Positions 9,274 to 17,983 are shown, counted from the stretch's first letter. The stretch is 64,000 bases of DNA from DASYXW01 sp035934405 (GCA_035934405.1 DASYXW010000031.1:58331-122330); one strand, 5' to 3'. Notes: generated from the sequence alone by a model not told the origin. A program made the numbers and translations.

Positions 9274-9909
9274 CTACATCCGCGGCGCGTACCCTTGGGC
9301 GTCCGGCAACTTGTCCAGCGCCAGAAGCACGTCGTCCACGAGCTTCCAGATGCCGCAGCCGCCGAGCGTCACGAGCTTCAGGATGCCGAGACCCGTGTAG
9401 CCTAGATAGAGGCGGTCCACGCCGAAGGTGCCGAGAAAAATGGCCAGCAGCATCGCCGTTGACCAATCCCGGTTCCCGACGGGCTGCGCCGGCTGCGGCA
9501 GGCGCAAGGGCCGGCCCTGGGCATCCGGCAGCTTGCGGAGGATAATCAGCACCAGGTCCACAATGGCCCAGATGCCGCATCCGCCCAGGGTGACCAGCTT
9601 CAAGATTCCCAAACCAGTGTAGCCTAGATAGAAGCGGTCCACGCCAAAAACGCCGAGGAAGAGGGAGAGCAGCAAGGTAATGCTGAGCTCTCTCTCGGGC
9701 CCGGCCAACGCGGGCGTTACGGCCGTCCCGGCCATCCCTGTCGGGGGGGCCTGCAGACGCACGCCACACTTGACGCAGACCACCGCGCCGAACACGGTTT
9801 CCGCGCCGCATTGCGGGCAGTACCGCGCGCCGGAGCGGGCCCGCTGACCGCACGAGGTGCAGAACTCGGCTTGGTCGGAAATCTGGTGAGCGCAGTTGCG
9901 GCAAAACAT
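9274..9909 (-). CDS. Zinc-ribbon protein with two TM2 domains
   Basis: A 211-residue protein with two modules. Residues 1-50 form two zinc-ribbon-like units (CRNC, CTSC, CPQC, CVKC). Residues 75-125 and 148-198 are two TM2 domains sharing the core YLGYTGLGILKLVTLGG followed by CGIW, so the second arose by a recent internal duplication that is also visible in the DNA. TM2 proteins are small double-spanning membrane proteins of uncertain role; the zinc ribbon often marks regulators or scaffold proteins. ATG 9909 is the start. The IS30 remnant lies just upstream and may have altered the promoter region. Confidence 0.87.
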   Translation of the reverse strand: MFCRNCAHQISDQAEFCTSCGQRARSGARYCPQCGAETVFGAVVCVKCGVRLQAPPTGMAGTAVTPALAGPERELSITLLLSLFLGVFGVDRFYLGYTGLGILKLVTLGGCGIWAIVDLVLIILRKLPDAQGRPLRLPQPAQPVGNRDWSTAMLLAIFLGTFGVDRLYLGYTGLGILKLVTLGGCGIWKLVDDVLLALDKLPDAQGYAPRM

Positions 9910-9999
9910 AAGCGTAGCCTCGGTAAGTTAAGAGCGCACTGCCACGAACGGGGCTTATCTATACGAGATTGGTCGCGAAAAGTCAAACCCATAATGCCA

Positions 10000-10620
10000 C
10001 CATCGGGATTCGCTAGGTTCACGCTGCAAGTGCAGCACATCGGGGCTTCCCTCGGTCAGTCGGTGGCTATCATTTCCCGGGAACTCCGCCGTAACAGTCT
10101 GGCCACCAAGTCCTAGGTAACGGGGTTACGCTCGCTGCGCGCCCAGGCCCTCACCGACCAGCGCCGAATCTGCGGCCGCGCTGTGATTAGTCACGAGTCC
10201 ATCTACCGCCTTATCTACCACCGCTCCCACCCCGGCCACTGGGAAGCTGATCGCATGCTCTTCCGAAAATACGGTCGTCAGGCTGTGCTGGCCGCTCACG
10301 AGCGCTCTTCGCGCCATCTCCGCCTCACTCACCAGCCCAATAAAGCCGCCCAGCCCGTGCTCCAAAGTCTCCTCCACGGGCTCCAGCCTCTGCCACCCCC
10401 GCCCATTATCGAAAACGCCTGCAGCCGCTTGCCCCGACTCTTGCCCCGTAAAACTGATCTCGCCACCTTGCTCCCCGACCAACTGCAGGCCTGCGTCCCC
10501 GCTACAACAACACTCCATGCATATGCCTCTGCTTCTTGCCCCCCAGGAGGCCCTCGCTTATGCTTTCTCCAGCGTTGCACTTCAGGCGTGAATCCACCTC
10601 CCCGCTTGCCCGGAAATGAC
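10000..10620 (+). pseudogene. Degraded IS30-family transposase
   Basis: Plus-strand translation shows the IS30 helix-turn-helix end (IGASLGQSVAIISRELRRN, about 10040-10098), then a TAG stop near 10114. In another frame there is ISHESIYRLIYHR (10183 on) and GHWEADRMLFRKYGRQAVLAAHERSSRHL, which matches the IS30 DDE region with the first catalytic Asp. After about 10390 similarity is lost by further frameshifts. No intact transposase and no clear terminal inverted repeats are visible, so this is a dead fragment. The stretch from 9910 to 10639 holds no other gene that I can support. Confidence 0.75.
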
Positions 10621-10639
10621 TGCCTGGCGCAGTGAGACC

Positions 10640-11212
10640 CTACGGGACGGTGGCCGGTGCGGGCGAGGGTCCTGGAGCTGGGCTTAAAGCTCCGATGTTG
10701 AGCGGCGCCGAGGCGAGCGTCCGCTGGACGGAGGCCGGAAGCTTGTCGGCGTTGGCCAGCAGCAAGCTTACCTGCCATATTTCATCCTTGGTCAGCGCCG
10801 TGCTGAAGCCCGGCATCCCGGTCAGCCGGATGCCGTTCTTGACCTTCCAGAACGATTCGCCCGGAGGGTCGTCAGTGACCATGCCATCCTTTTCCAGCAA
10901 CTGCGGCGCGTGCGGATACATTCCCTTGGCGATCACCGGCGCCGGCTGATTGGGCAAACCATGACAGGTGGCGCAGTGTTCGTCGTAGACCTTGGCGCCG
11001 GCAAGCAGCGTTGGCTCGTCCGGCTTCAGCGGAACTGTGTGCGGCATTTCCTTTTCCATCCGCGCATGGATGGCAAGATTCGCCAGGGTTTTCTCCATGG
11101 GCAGCGGAGGCGCCGACGTGGCAACATCCATGCTTCCGGAGGCAAGATACATGTAGACGACGACGGGAAAAAGAATGAAACCCAGCAAGAGACTCACGAT
11201 AAACTTGCCCAC
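10640..11212 (-). CDS. Membrane-anchored c-type cytochrome
   Basis: Residues 4-23 form an N-terminal membrane anchor. The heme-binding motif CATCH has Cys80, Cys83 and His84, and Met133 in LTGMPGF is the likely sixth ligand. The C-terminal tail is Pro/Ala-rich. This is a class I cytochrome c similar to small electron carriers beside respiratory oxidases or dehydrogenases; the partner is not in the window. I chose GTG 11212 because GGAGGG lies 6 bases before it and the protein then begins directly at the anchor; an upstream in-frame ATG at 11260 would add 16 residues without a good ribosome site. Confidence 0.85.
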   Translation of the reverse strand: MGKFIVSLLLGFILFPVVVYMYLASGSMDVATSAPPLPMEKTLANLAIHARMEKEMPHTVPLKPDEPTLLAGAKVYDEHCATCHGLPNQPAPVIAKGMYPHAPQLLEKDGMVTDDPPGESFWKVKNGIRLTGMPGFSTALTKDEIWQVSLLLANADKLPASVQRTLASAPLNIGALSPAPGPSPAPATVP

Positions 11213-11429
11213 CCGGAACCCTCCATCTTTCGATCGGAATGACGCAGGCAATAAGAGCATCTGGCCAAGCTAACAGCATAAGCTGGGCCCTGCACCGTTT
11301 CAAGTTCCAAACTGCCCGGCGGACATTGTGATGGACGGTAATCGCGGCAAGCCGGGCAGCTAGCCGCCGACTGCGGTAGAATGCGAGAGCAGTGGAAAGG
11401 TTGGCGCGCGAGCGCCTGGAGGACTGAGA

Positions 11430-11657
11430 ATGCGAGGTTATGTCCTGATTAACGTGCGACCCGGAAAAGTGCGCGACGTCGTGGAAGCAGTGAGCCAGTT
11501 TCCCGGCGTGCAGCACGCTGACGCTTGCTGGGGACTGCCCGACGTCTTCGCTTACATTGATTCGCCTGACGAGAAGGCGTTCAACTCACTGATTATGGAT
11601 CGCATTCAGAAACTCGAGGGCGTGGAGCGGACGGAGACGCACATCGCCGTGGGCTGA
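11430..11657 (+). CDS. Stand-alone Lrp/AsnC ligand-binding (RAM) domain protein
   Basis: A 75-residue protein consisting only of the alpha/beta RAM domain found at the C-terminus of Lrp/AsnC regulators (YVLINVRPGKVRDVVEAVSQFPGV, VEAV, then GLPDVFAYIDS). It lacks the DNA-binding helix-turn-helix. Such single-domain proteins can oligomerise, bind amino acids or modulate full-length Lrp paralogues. GGAGG sits 7 bases before the ATG. The function is inferred only from the fold. Confidence 0.87.
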   Translation: MRGYVLINVRPGKVRDVVEAVSQFPGVQHADACWGLPDVFAYIDSPDEKAFNSLIMDRIQKLEGVERTETHIAVG

Positions 11658-11698
11658 GGATGCCTGAGCGCGTTGATAGCGGACATGCCACGACGGCA

Positions 11699-12313
11699 CT
11701 AGCCTTCGGCTTGCAGCCGGGCGAGCTCAGGCTCGACAAACTGCGCGAAGCACCCCGGACAGATGCCGTGGCTAAACTCTGCCTCCGAGCGTTCGGTAAT
11801 GTAGGCCTCGACCTGTTGCCAGTAATTGCCGTCATCGCGAATCTTCTTGCAGTAAGAGCAAATCGGGAGCAGCCCTTGCAGCCGTTTAACGCGGGAGAGC
11901 GCTTCTTCAAGCTCCCGCACTCGGGCGTCGAGCGCGCTCTGTAACTGCACCACTCGCAAGCCCACTTGCACACGGGCCCGAAGTTCATCGGTGTGAAACG
12001 GTTTGGTGACGTAGTCGTCGGCGCCGGCTCCGAGGCCCTGGATCAGGTCGGCGCGGCTGTCACGGCAGGTGAGCATGATGAGATAAGCCAGTGAGGCCGG
12101 AGAGTGCTCACGGACCTTCCGCACCAACTCCAGACCGTCCAAGCGCGGCATCATCCAGTCAAGCACTGCCAGGCGTGGCGCGTCCGGAGCGCGCAGCATT
12201 TCCCAGGCCTCGGCGCCATCGGCGGCTACCACCAGATCGCAGCCGCAAGGCTTGAGCGCGCCTTCGAGCGCCCGGCGTGATACCGCGTCGTCTTCAGCAA
12301 TCAGGATTTTCAC
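11699..12313 (-). CDS. Response regulator with C-terminal Cys4 zinc-finger-like tail
   Basis: A 204-residue protein with a receiver domain (residues 1-120): acidic pocket Glu7-Asp8-Asp9, phospho-acceptor Asp52 in LDWMMP, and Lys104 in VTKPF. A coiled-coil linker (about 122-147) leads to LLPICSYCKKIRDDGNYW and SHGICPGCF, which place four Cys (152, 155, 185, 188) for likely metal binding. This tail is shared with a group of PAS/histidine-kinase-associated signalling proteins. There is no DNA-binding output domain, so it probably signals by protein contact. GTG 12313 has GGAGG at suitable spacing. No cognate kinase is in the window. Confidence 0.87.
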   Translation of the reverse strand: MKILIAEDDAVSRRALEGALKPCGCDLVVAADGAEAWEMLRAPDAPRLAVLDWMMPRLDGLELVRKVREHSPASLAYLIMLTCRDSRADLIQGLGAGADDYVTKPFHTDELRARVQVGLRVVQLQSALDARVRELEEALSRVKRLQGLLPICSYCKKIRDDGNYWQQVEAYITERSEAEFSHGICPGCFAQFVEPELARLQAEG

Positions 12314-12472
12314 GGCGCCTCCCCGGGGCCCCCAGCTCTGCGCAGTCCCCGTTCCTTTCGGAGCTCTCAAGCAGGATTTTCGGCAGAGCCCGGCCAAAAC
12401 TTGAGGATTCGAGCCGCAACGGGGCGCCTGAAGCGCAGCACCCGGCAAGTTTTCATGCTTAAATCAGGAGGC

Positions 12473-14956
12473 ATGAGCAGGAGAAAGGAAAACCTCGTGG
12501 AGGTTGCGGTGATGGCGGCCATCCACGGGCCGCTCACCTACCGCGTGCCGCCCGCGCTCGAGCTGCGCGCCGGCCAACGCGTCACTGTGCCTCTTGGGCC
12601 CCGCAAGGTGACCGGCATTGTGCTCGAACCGGTTGCTCGCATGGCGCCCGGCGTCAAGCTGCGTGACATTTTCGCCGTGCTCGATCCCGAGCCCTTGCTC
12701 TCACCCGAACTTCTGACGCTGGGGCTGTGGATCGCGGAGTATTACCTGGCGCCCGTCGGCGAGGTGTTCCGCGCCATGCTGCCCCTGCTGCCAGTGGCGC
12801 GCCGGGTGCGCCTCGTTTCGCTCACAGCGGCCGGCCGGGGGAAGCTCGACGAACTGGGCGGCGCCCTTCTCGAGGAGCAACGGGCGGGCGAAGACGCAAC
12901 ATTGCTGCGCCATCTCGCCGCGCATTCACAGTCGCCGCTCGAAGGCGCTCGGCTCAGGTTCCCTGCCGGCGCCATCGATCGCGCCCTCCGCCAGGGCTGG
13001 GTGGAGATCACCGAGGAGCAACGCCGGCGAGGCCGGCGCGAAGTGCTGTCCGTACGGCTGGCGGGCACCGCCTTCGGGCCGATGCCGGACGGGGCCCCAC
13101 GACTATCGCCGGTGGCCAAGCGCATTATCGAAGCACTCGCCGGGGCCGCGACAATTGAGGATCACCGTCAACTTCTCAAGCAGACTCACGGCACGCTGGC
13201 GCACCTCAAAAAGCTGAGCGGCGCCGGTGTGATCGAACTGGCGCCGGGAAGGCCCAAATCGGAAATTGGCACTTGGAAATTGGAAATTGGAAACGCGGCA
13301 AGCGCCGCCACGCCGAGCCTTCCGGTGCTCACGCCGGGCCAGTCCCGCGTGTTGGACGACCTCAACGCGCGCCTCAAACGCCACACCTTTTCCACCCTGC
13401 TGCTGCACGGCGTCACCGGCAGTGGCAAGACGGAGATTTATCTGCGCCTTGTCGAACGGGCGCTCTCGCTCGGCCGCTCGGCGCTCGTGCTGGTGCCGGA
13501 AATCGCGCTCACGCCGGCCATGCAGTCCCAAGTGTTCGCCCGCTTTGGCGATCAGGCGGCGCTGTTCCATAGCGGCCTCGGACGCGCCGAGCGGCACGAC
13601 ACCTGGTGGCGGGTTCGGCGCGGCGAAGCGAGGGTGGTGCTCGGGACGCGCTCGGCGGTCTTCGCGCCGCTTACCAACCTGGGCGTCGTCATCGTGGATG
13701 AGGAGCACGAATCGAGCTACAAACAGGAAGAGATGCCGCGCTACCACGGGCGCGATGCCGCCGTGGTCCGCGCGCGCCTGGCCGGGGCGCTCGCAGTGCT
13801 CGGCTCCGCCACACCGTCGCTCGAATCGTATTGGAACGCGCAGCAGGGCAAGTATGCGCTGGCCACACTGCCCGAGCGCATCGCCGGGCGGCCTCTGGCC
13901 GCGGTCGAGATCGTGGACATGCGGGAGGAGTTTCGCCGCACGTTTTTCAAGATTCCGGTCTCGCGCCGGCTGCAGGAGGAAATTGAAGTTCAGCTTCGCA
14001 ACCACGCTCAAACCTTGATCCTGCTGAACCGTCGGGGCTATTCGTGGTTCCTGCTCTGCCGCAGTTGCGGCGAGACCCAGCGCTGCATCAACTGCTCCAT
14101 CTCCCTCACCTATCACCGCCGGGAGCATCGCCTGTTGTGCCACTACTGTGGCTACTCCACAGAGGTTCCCAAGCGTTGCCCTGCCTGCGACAGTGAGTTT
14201 CTACAATACGTGGGCGAGGGCACCGAGAAGATCGAGGACAAGTTCCGGGAGCTTTTCCCCGCGGCGCGCGTCGAACGCCTCGATCGCGACGCCGCCCGCC
14301 GCGCCGGGCATTACGCCAAAGTGCTCTCGACATTCCAAGGCGGCGAAATCGACATTCTGATCGGCACCCAACTTATTTCCAAGGGCCACGACTTCCCCGG
14401 CGTCACGCTGGTGGGCGTGGTCTCCGCCGACCAAGGGCTAGCTTTGCCCGATTTTCGCGCCGCCGAGCGCACCTTCCAGCTTCTCACCCAGGTGGCGGGC
14501 CGCTCGGGTCGCGGCGAGGCGCCGGGCCGCGTTCTGGTACAGAGCTTTTATCCCGAGCACTATGCTATCCGGCTGGCCTCGGAACAAAATTACGAAGGCT
14601 TTTTCTCGAAGGAGATGCGCTTCCGCCGCATGATGCACTACCCGCCCGTAACGGCGCTCGCCAACATCATCGCCCAGCATACGAAGCCGGAGCGGGCGGC
14701 AGCGATCGCGCGCGAGATGAACGGCTTCCTTGAAGCGCAGGCGGCCGGCGACGCGCGACACCGGATAAAGGTCATCGGGCCGAGCCCCGCTCCGCTCGCC
14801 CGAATCGAAGGCCGCTTCCGCATCCAGTTCCTGATCAAAGCGGCGTCGCGGGCGCTGCTCAATCAGGTCCTGCGCCGGCTGGCTGCGCACTGCGACGCCC
14901 AAGGCATCGCGCCGCAGTCGGTGATGATCGACATGGACCCGGTCAGCATCATGTGA
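12473..14956 (+). CDS. priA: Primosomal protein N' (PriA helicase)
   Basis: A 3'-to-5' helicase that restarts stalled replication forks. The N-terminal DNA-binding domain contains GPLTYRVP; Walker A GVTGSGKTEIY lies near residue 313, the Walker B box DEEH near 407, and the eight-Cys zinc region (CRSCG, CINC, CHYC, CPAC) around 528-570, then helicase motifs IDILIGTQLISKGHDFPGV and QVAGRSGRG. The start could be ATG 12473 or GTG 12497; the latter has AAGGA 7 bases upstream and fits the usual PriA N-terminus, whereas AGGAGG is only one base from 12473. Residues about 263-275 (13259-13295) are encoded by a 7-base repeat in an interdomain loop. Confidence 0.92.
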   Translation: MSRRKENLVEVAVMAAIHGPLTYRVPPALELRAGQRVTVPLGPRKVTGIVLEPVARMAPGVKLRDIFAVLDPEPLLSPELLTLGLWIAEYYLAPVGEVFRAMLPLLPVARRVRLVSLTAAGRGKLDELGGALLEEQRAGEDATLLRHLAAHSQSPLEGARLRFPAGAIDRALRQGWVEITEEQRRRGRREVLSVRLAGTAFGPMPDGAPRLSPVAKRIIEALAGAATIEDHRQLLKQTHGTLAHLKKLSGAGVIELAPGRPKSEIGTWKLEIGNAASAATPSLPVLTPGQSRVLDDLNARLKRHTFSTLLLHGVTGSGKTEIYLRLVERALSLGRSALVLVPEIALTPAMQSQVFARFGDQAALFHSGLGRAERHDTWWRVRRGEARVVLGTRSAVFAPLTNLGVVIVDEEHESSYKQEEMPRYHGRDAAVVRARLAGALAVLGSATPSLESYWNAQQGKYALATLPERIAGRPLAAVEIVDMREEFRRTFFKIPVSRRLQEEIEVQLRNHAQTLILLNRRGYSWFLLCRSCGETQRCINCSISLTYHRREHRLLCHYCGYSTEVPKRCPACDSEFLQYVGEGTEKIEDKFRELFPAARVERLDRDAARRAGHYAKVLSTFQGGEIDILIGTQLISKGHDFPGVTLVGVVSADQGLALPDFRAAERTFQLLTQVAGRSGRGEAPGRVLVQSFYPEHYAIRLASEQNYEGFFSKEMRFRRMMHYPPVTALANIIAQHTKPERAAAIAREMNGFLEAQAAGDARHRIKVIGPSPAPLARIEGRFRIQFLIKAASRALLNQVLRRLAAHCDAQGIAPQSVMIDMDPVSIM
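13259..13295 (+). repeat. Heptamer array inside priA
   Basis: About five units of the 7-base repeat TTGGAAA with variants (TCGGAAA, TTGGCAC, TTGGAAA, TTGGAAA, TTGGAAA). It encodes a segment rich in Glu, Ile, Gly and Lys between the N-terminal and helicase domains, where length variation is tolerated. No complementary partner array is visible nearby. Confidence 0.85.
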
Positions 14957-15001
14957 CGCCGGCCGCGGCTCCTGTACAATGGACTTCCAGTCGAAGGCGC
15001 C

Positions 15002-16102
15002 ATGATTAAGAAGCGAGTGACCATCATCTTCCTGCTGGGTCTCACCGCCGTAGCGCTCTACTTCTGCTACGTCATTGCCGAGCCGTTTATGAAGCCCATC
15101 ATCACGGCGGCGGTCATCGCCATCATTTTCTATCCGGTCCACGCGCGCCTCCACAAGGCCGTCCGCAGCCCGAGCGGCGCCGCCCTGCTCTCCACCGTCA
15201 CCGTCATTCTCATTATCGTCATTCCTGCCATCGCGCTCGTCCATGCCATCGCCGGAGACCTGCGGGACGCCTACGAGTCACTCAGCCTGCGCAGCGCAGC
15301 GGGCGGCGGCTGGACGGCTTATCTCGCGCATTTGACGGACGCGCCTCTGGCCTGGATTGGGCGCCACGTGAATTTCAGCGGGTTCGACCTGCGCGCAGAT
15401 TTGCGGAGTCGGCTGGAGCAGGCTAGCGCCGGGTTGCTGGGGGAGGCCGGCGGCGTAGCGGGCAATCTCGCTTCGTTTCTGGTGAACGCCGCGATCACCT
15501 TTTTCGCCCTGTTCTTTCTTTTCCGTGAAGGCAAAGCGATCCGCCGGCAGACGGCTGCCATCTTGCCGCTCGACCCGGCGCGCACCGAGCGCCTGCTCAG
15601 CGTCGTGAGCGATGCCGTTGTCGCCAACGTACACGGAGTGCTCGCAGTGGGCGCGGCGCAAGGCACACTCGCCGGAGCGGCGTTCTGGGCTTTGGGCCTG
15701 CCTTCCCCGATCCTGTGGGGCGCGGTCACGGCGCTCTGCTCGCTGGTCCCCGTGGTAGGTTCGGGCATCGTGTGGGCGCCCGCCTCCCTGATTCTTCTCA
15801 TCAGCGGCCACTGGGTGAAGGCGCTGGTGATGCTCGGCTGGGGCGGAGGCGTAGTCTCGGTGGCGGACCACATCATCCGGCCCTTCGTGGTGCGCGGGCG
15901 CGTCAAGATGAACACCCTGTTCCTGGTCTTCGCCCTGCTCGGCGGAGTTGAAGCGTTCGGAATCCTGGGCTTGTTCATCGGCCCTATGGTTTTCTCGATT
16001 ACCTTGGCGCTGTTCAGCATGCTGCGCGAGGAGGGTCGTGCGTGGCACTTGAGCTGGGATGAGCCCAAGCCCGCGCCTCCATCGGAAGGAGCTACGACAT
16101 AG
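15002..16102 (+). CDS. AI-2E family transporter (PerM/UPF0118)
   Basis: A 366-residue membrane protein with about eight hydrophobic segments in the AI-2E/PerM layout: two N-terminal helices, a soluble segment (residues 85-160) and a C-terminal helix bundle including VPVVGSGIVWAPASLILL and the conserved late stretch IRPFVVRGRVKMNTLFLVFALLGG, which is diagnostic of the family. Members export AI-2-like molecules or exchange ions; the specific substrate cannot be read from sequence. It follows priA after 45 bases and may be cotranscribed with it. Confidence 0.87.
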   Translation: MIKKRVTIIFLLGLTAVALYFCYVIAEPFMKPIITAAVIAIIFYPVHARLHKAVRSPSGAALLSTVTVILIIVIPAIALVHAIAGDLRDAYESLSLRSAAGGGWTAYLAHLTDAPLAWIGRHVNFSGFDLRADLRSRLEQASAGLLGEAGGVAGNLASFLVNAAITFFALFFLFREGKAIRRQTAAILPLDPARTERLLSVVSDAVVANVHGVLAVGAAQGTLAGAAFWALGLPSPILWGAVTALCSLVPVVGSGIVWAPASLILLISGHWVKALVMLGWGGGVVSVADHIIRPFVVRGRVKMNTLFLVFALLGGVEAFGILGLFIGPMVFSITLALFSMLREEGRAWHLSWDEPKPAPPSEGATT

Positions 16103-16140
16103 AGTTTGGACGAGCGGACCTCTGATCCGGATCGCAGATT

Positions 16141-16851
16141 TCAAAGGGAACCGCGAGACGGCATAATGACGACCTCTTCGACCGTCGTGCGCGGCGGCTG
16201 AACAAGCGCACAAACCACTGCGGCGGCCACGTCCTCGGGTTGCACCAGCGCGGAGCGATCGATCGGGAAATCGAATTCTTCCATCATGCGCGTGTCGGTG
16301 GAGCCGGGCAAAATCGCGGTGACACGAATCTTCTTCGACCGCAACTCCTTGGCCATTACTTTCGTAAAACCCAGCGCGCCGAACTTGGAAGCAGCGTAAG
16401 CGGAACAGTTCGGGAAGGCGACGCGGCTGGAAATCGAGAGGATGTTGACGATGTGTCCCGACCGGCTCTTCGCGAGCAGCGGCAGCGCCGCTTGCGTGGT
16501 GAGAAAAAGCGAAGTGAGATTGGTCTCAATGTTGCGGCGCCACTCGGCCAGCGTCGTCCGCGTGAAGGCCTTGAAGGTGAAGACGCCGGCGCTCGCGACC
16601 AGCGCGTCGAGCCGGGCGTAGCGGCGCCGGACGGCGCGAAACACGCGGGCAACATCGGCAGGGCGGGTGATGTCGGCAACAAGCGCCAGCGGGTCGCCAG
16701 CCACTTGCTTCGCCGCGCGCACCAGCGGCGGACTGTGGCGCGCCACGAGGATGAGCTTGGCGCCCTCGTCGGCGCAGGCCCGGGCGATGGCGAGGCCGAT
16801 GCCGCGGCTTGCGCCGGTAACGAGCACGATCCTGCCTTGGAGCCTAGGCAT
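16141..16851 (-). CDS. Short-chain dehydrogenase/reductase, possible sepiapterin-reductase-like enzyme
   Basis: A 236-residue classical SDR: cofactor loop TGASRGIG (12-19), NAG-equivalent region SAGV (87-90), active-site Ser near 139-141, Tyr152 and Lys156 in YAASK. The Arg at position 16 and basic residues after beta-2 suggest NADPH preference. Its gene is last in a run with FolE and two PTPS-like proteins, so a plausible role is reduction of 6-pyruvoyl-tetrahydropterin, as sepiapterin reductase does in tetrahydrobiopterin synthesis. SDR substrate assignment from sequence is weak, so that role is inference from context. The gene starts 17 bases after the end of folE. Confidence 0.8.
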   Translation of the reverse strand: MPRLQGRIVLVTGASRGIGLAIARACADEGAKLILVARHSPPLVRAAKQVAGDPLALVADITRPADVARVFRAVRRRYARLDALVASAGVFTFKAFTRTTLAEWRRNIETNLTSLFLTTQAALPLLAKSRSGHIVNILSISSRVAFPNCSAYAASKFGALGFTKVMAKELRSKKIRVTAILPGSTDTRMMEEFDFPIDRSALVQPEDVAAAVVCALVQPPRTTVEEVVIMPSRGSL

Positions 16852-16868
16852 GAGAAACCGGCAGTCCA

Positions 16869-17477
16869 CTAACCCTTCCCGCGAATCAGTTCCAGGAACT
16901 CTTCGCGTGTCCGGTGCTGGTCGCGGAAAGCGCCGAGCATGGCGGAGGTGACAGCGATGGAGTTCTGCTTCTCGACGCCACGCATGATCATGCACAGGTG
17001 CCGCGCTTCGATGACCACACCGACGCCCTTGGGAGCGATCTTTTCCATAATCGTCTGGGCGATTTGCTGTGTGAGCCGCTCCTGAATCTGCAGGCGGTGC
17101 GCGAAGACGTCCACCAGGCGCGGAATCTTGCTCAGTCCGATCACCTTCTGGTTCGGAATGTAAGCTACGTGGCAGCGCCCGAAGAACGGCAGCAGGTGGT
17201 GCTCGCACAGACTGAACATTTCAATGTCTTTCACCAGCACCATCTGGTCGTAGCAGACTTCGAAAAGCGCGCCGTTCAATACGCTATCTACGTCTTTCTG
17301 GTATCCGCCAGTGAGGAAGCGCAACGATTTGGCCACGCGCTCGGGGGTTTTCAGAAGCCCATCGCGGCCTGGGTCCTCGCCAAGTTCGCGAAGCACGCTC
17401 CGCATGGCTGCGGCCACAGGGTCGGGTTCGGTCGAAGTTTCAGGTTCGGTCAAGGTTTCCATCGTTCCAGTATCCAT
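16869..17477 (-). CDS. folE: GTP cyclohydrolase I
   Basis: A 202-residue FolE that converts GTP to 7,8-dihydroneopterin triphosphate. Zinc ligands are Cys91 and His94 in SLCEHHLLPF and Cys162 in HLCMIMRG; the substrate-binding GLSKIPRLV and QERLTQQIA segments are present. I chose ATG 17477 because GAGGA sits just upstream and the 20-residue variable N-terminus then fits the family; an extended start at 17519 would add 14 residues. In the window it lies between two PTPS-like genes and an SDR, which suggests the product feeds tetrahydropterin synthesis rather than only folate. Confidence 0.93.
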   Translation of the reverse strand: MDTGTMETLTEPETSTEPDPVAAAMRSVLRELGEDPGRDGLLKTPERVAKSLRFLTGGYQKDVDSVLNGALFEVCYDQMVLVKDIEMFSLCEHHLLPFFGRCHVAYIPNQKVIGLSKIPRLVDVFAHRLQIQERLTQQIAQTIMEKIAPKGVGVVIEARHLCMIMRGVEKQNSIAVTSAMLGAFRDQHRTREEFLELIRGKG

Positions 17478-17538
17478 CAATTCCTCACCGTCCCTTCCGG
17501 AGGTTGTTCCGTAAACCAAAAGATCTGCGTTGATCGGA

Positions 17539-17558
17539 CATTTGAGATTTGATATTAC
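17539..17558. repeat. Short heptamer array at the end of the second PTPS gene
   Basis: About two and a half units of ATTTGAG/ATTTGAT overlap the TAA stop (17555-17557) of the second PTPS-like gene. It is much shorter than the other arrays and has no clear complementary partner before folE, so it is the weakest member of the set. Confidence 0.5.
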
Positions 17559-17983
17559 GCTCCCTCATACTCGACCGAGTTCGAACTTGTTTCTTCGAGG
17601 CGCACTCGCTCCAACCGCGGGCCGCATGCCGTACGCTGACCCCCGATTCTCTCCCGCAGCAGGTTGAAGATCTCGACGCAAACGTTCTCGGTGGTCGGCA
17701 CGGTGCGGCGAAAACTCTCGACATCGAGATTCAGGTAACTGGTGTCAAACGGCGCGAGAATCACGCGCTCCACGGTCTCGTCGAGAGTCGCCAGATCGTA
17801 CACCATGCCCGTCGCCAGGTCGATCGGTCCGGCCACGGTGACTTCCAGCACGTAGTTGTGGCCATGGCCGTAAGGGCTGTTGCACTTGCCGTAGGTGAGC
17901 GCGTTCTCATCCGCCGAAAGCGCGCCGTTGTGAAGGCGATGTGAAGCCGAAAAGCGATAGCGCCGCGTCAGGTGGGCGGTCAT
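17555..17983 (-). CDS. 6-pyruvoyl-tetrahydropterin synthase family protein, second paralogue
   Basis: A 142-residue T-fold protein. Zinc ligands are His15 in FSASH and His40/His42 in GHGH; the catalytic Cys34 lies in the C-x5-HGH pattern characteristic of tetrahydrobiopterin-type PTPS (PTPS-II) rather than the C-x3-HGH of QueD. The position of the catalytic Asp-His pair reads FDTSYLN (Asp80, Thr81), so the His of the Cys-Asp-His triad is missing. It starts inside the stop of the first paralogue (ATGA overlap, 17980-17983), pointing to coupled translation and perhaps a hetero-oligomer. It may be a modified-function or structural partner of the first paralogue. Confidence 0.85.
   Translation of the reverse strand: MTAHLTRRYRFSASHRLHNGALSADENALTYGKCNSPYGHGHNYVLEVTVAGPIDLATGMVYDLATLDETVERVILAPFDTSYLNLDVESFRRTVPTTENVCVEIFNLLRERIGGQRTACGPRLERVRLEETSSNSVEYEGA

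Noticed and set aside
9910..10639. tRNA or other RNA gene
   Set aside because: No tRNA-like fold or motif is recognisable; the segment is explained by an IS30 remnant.
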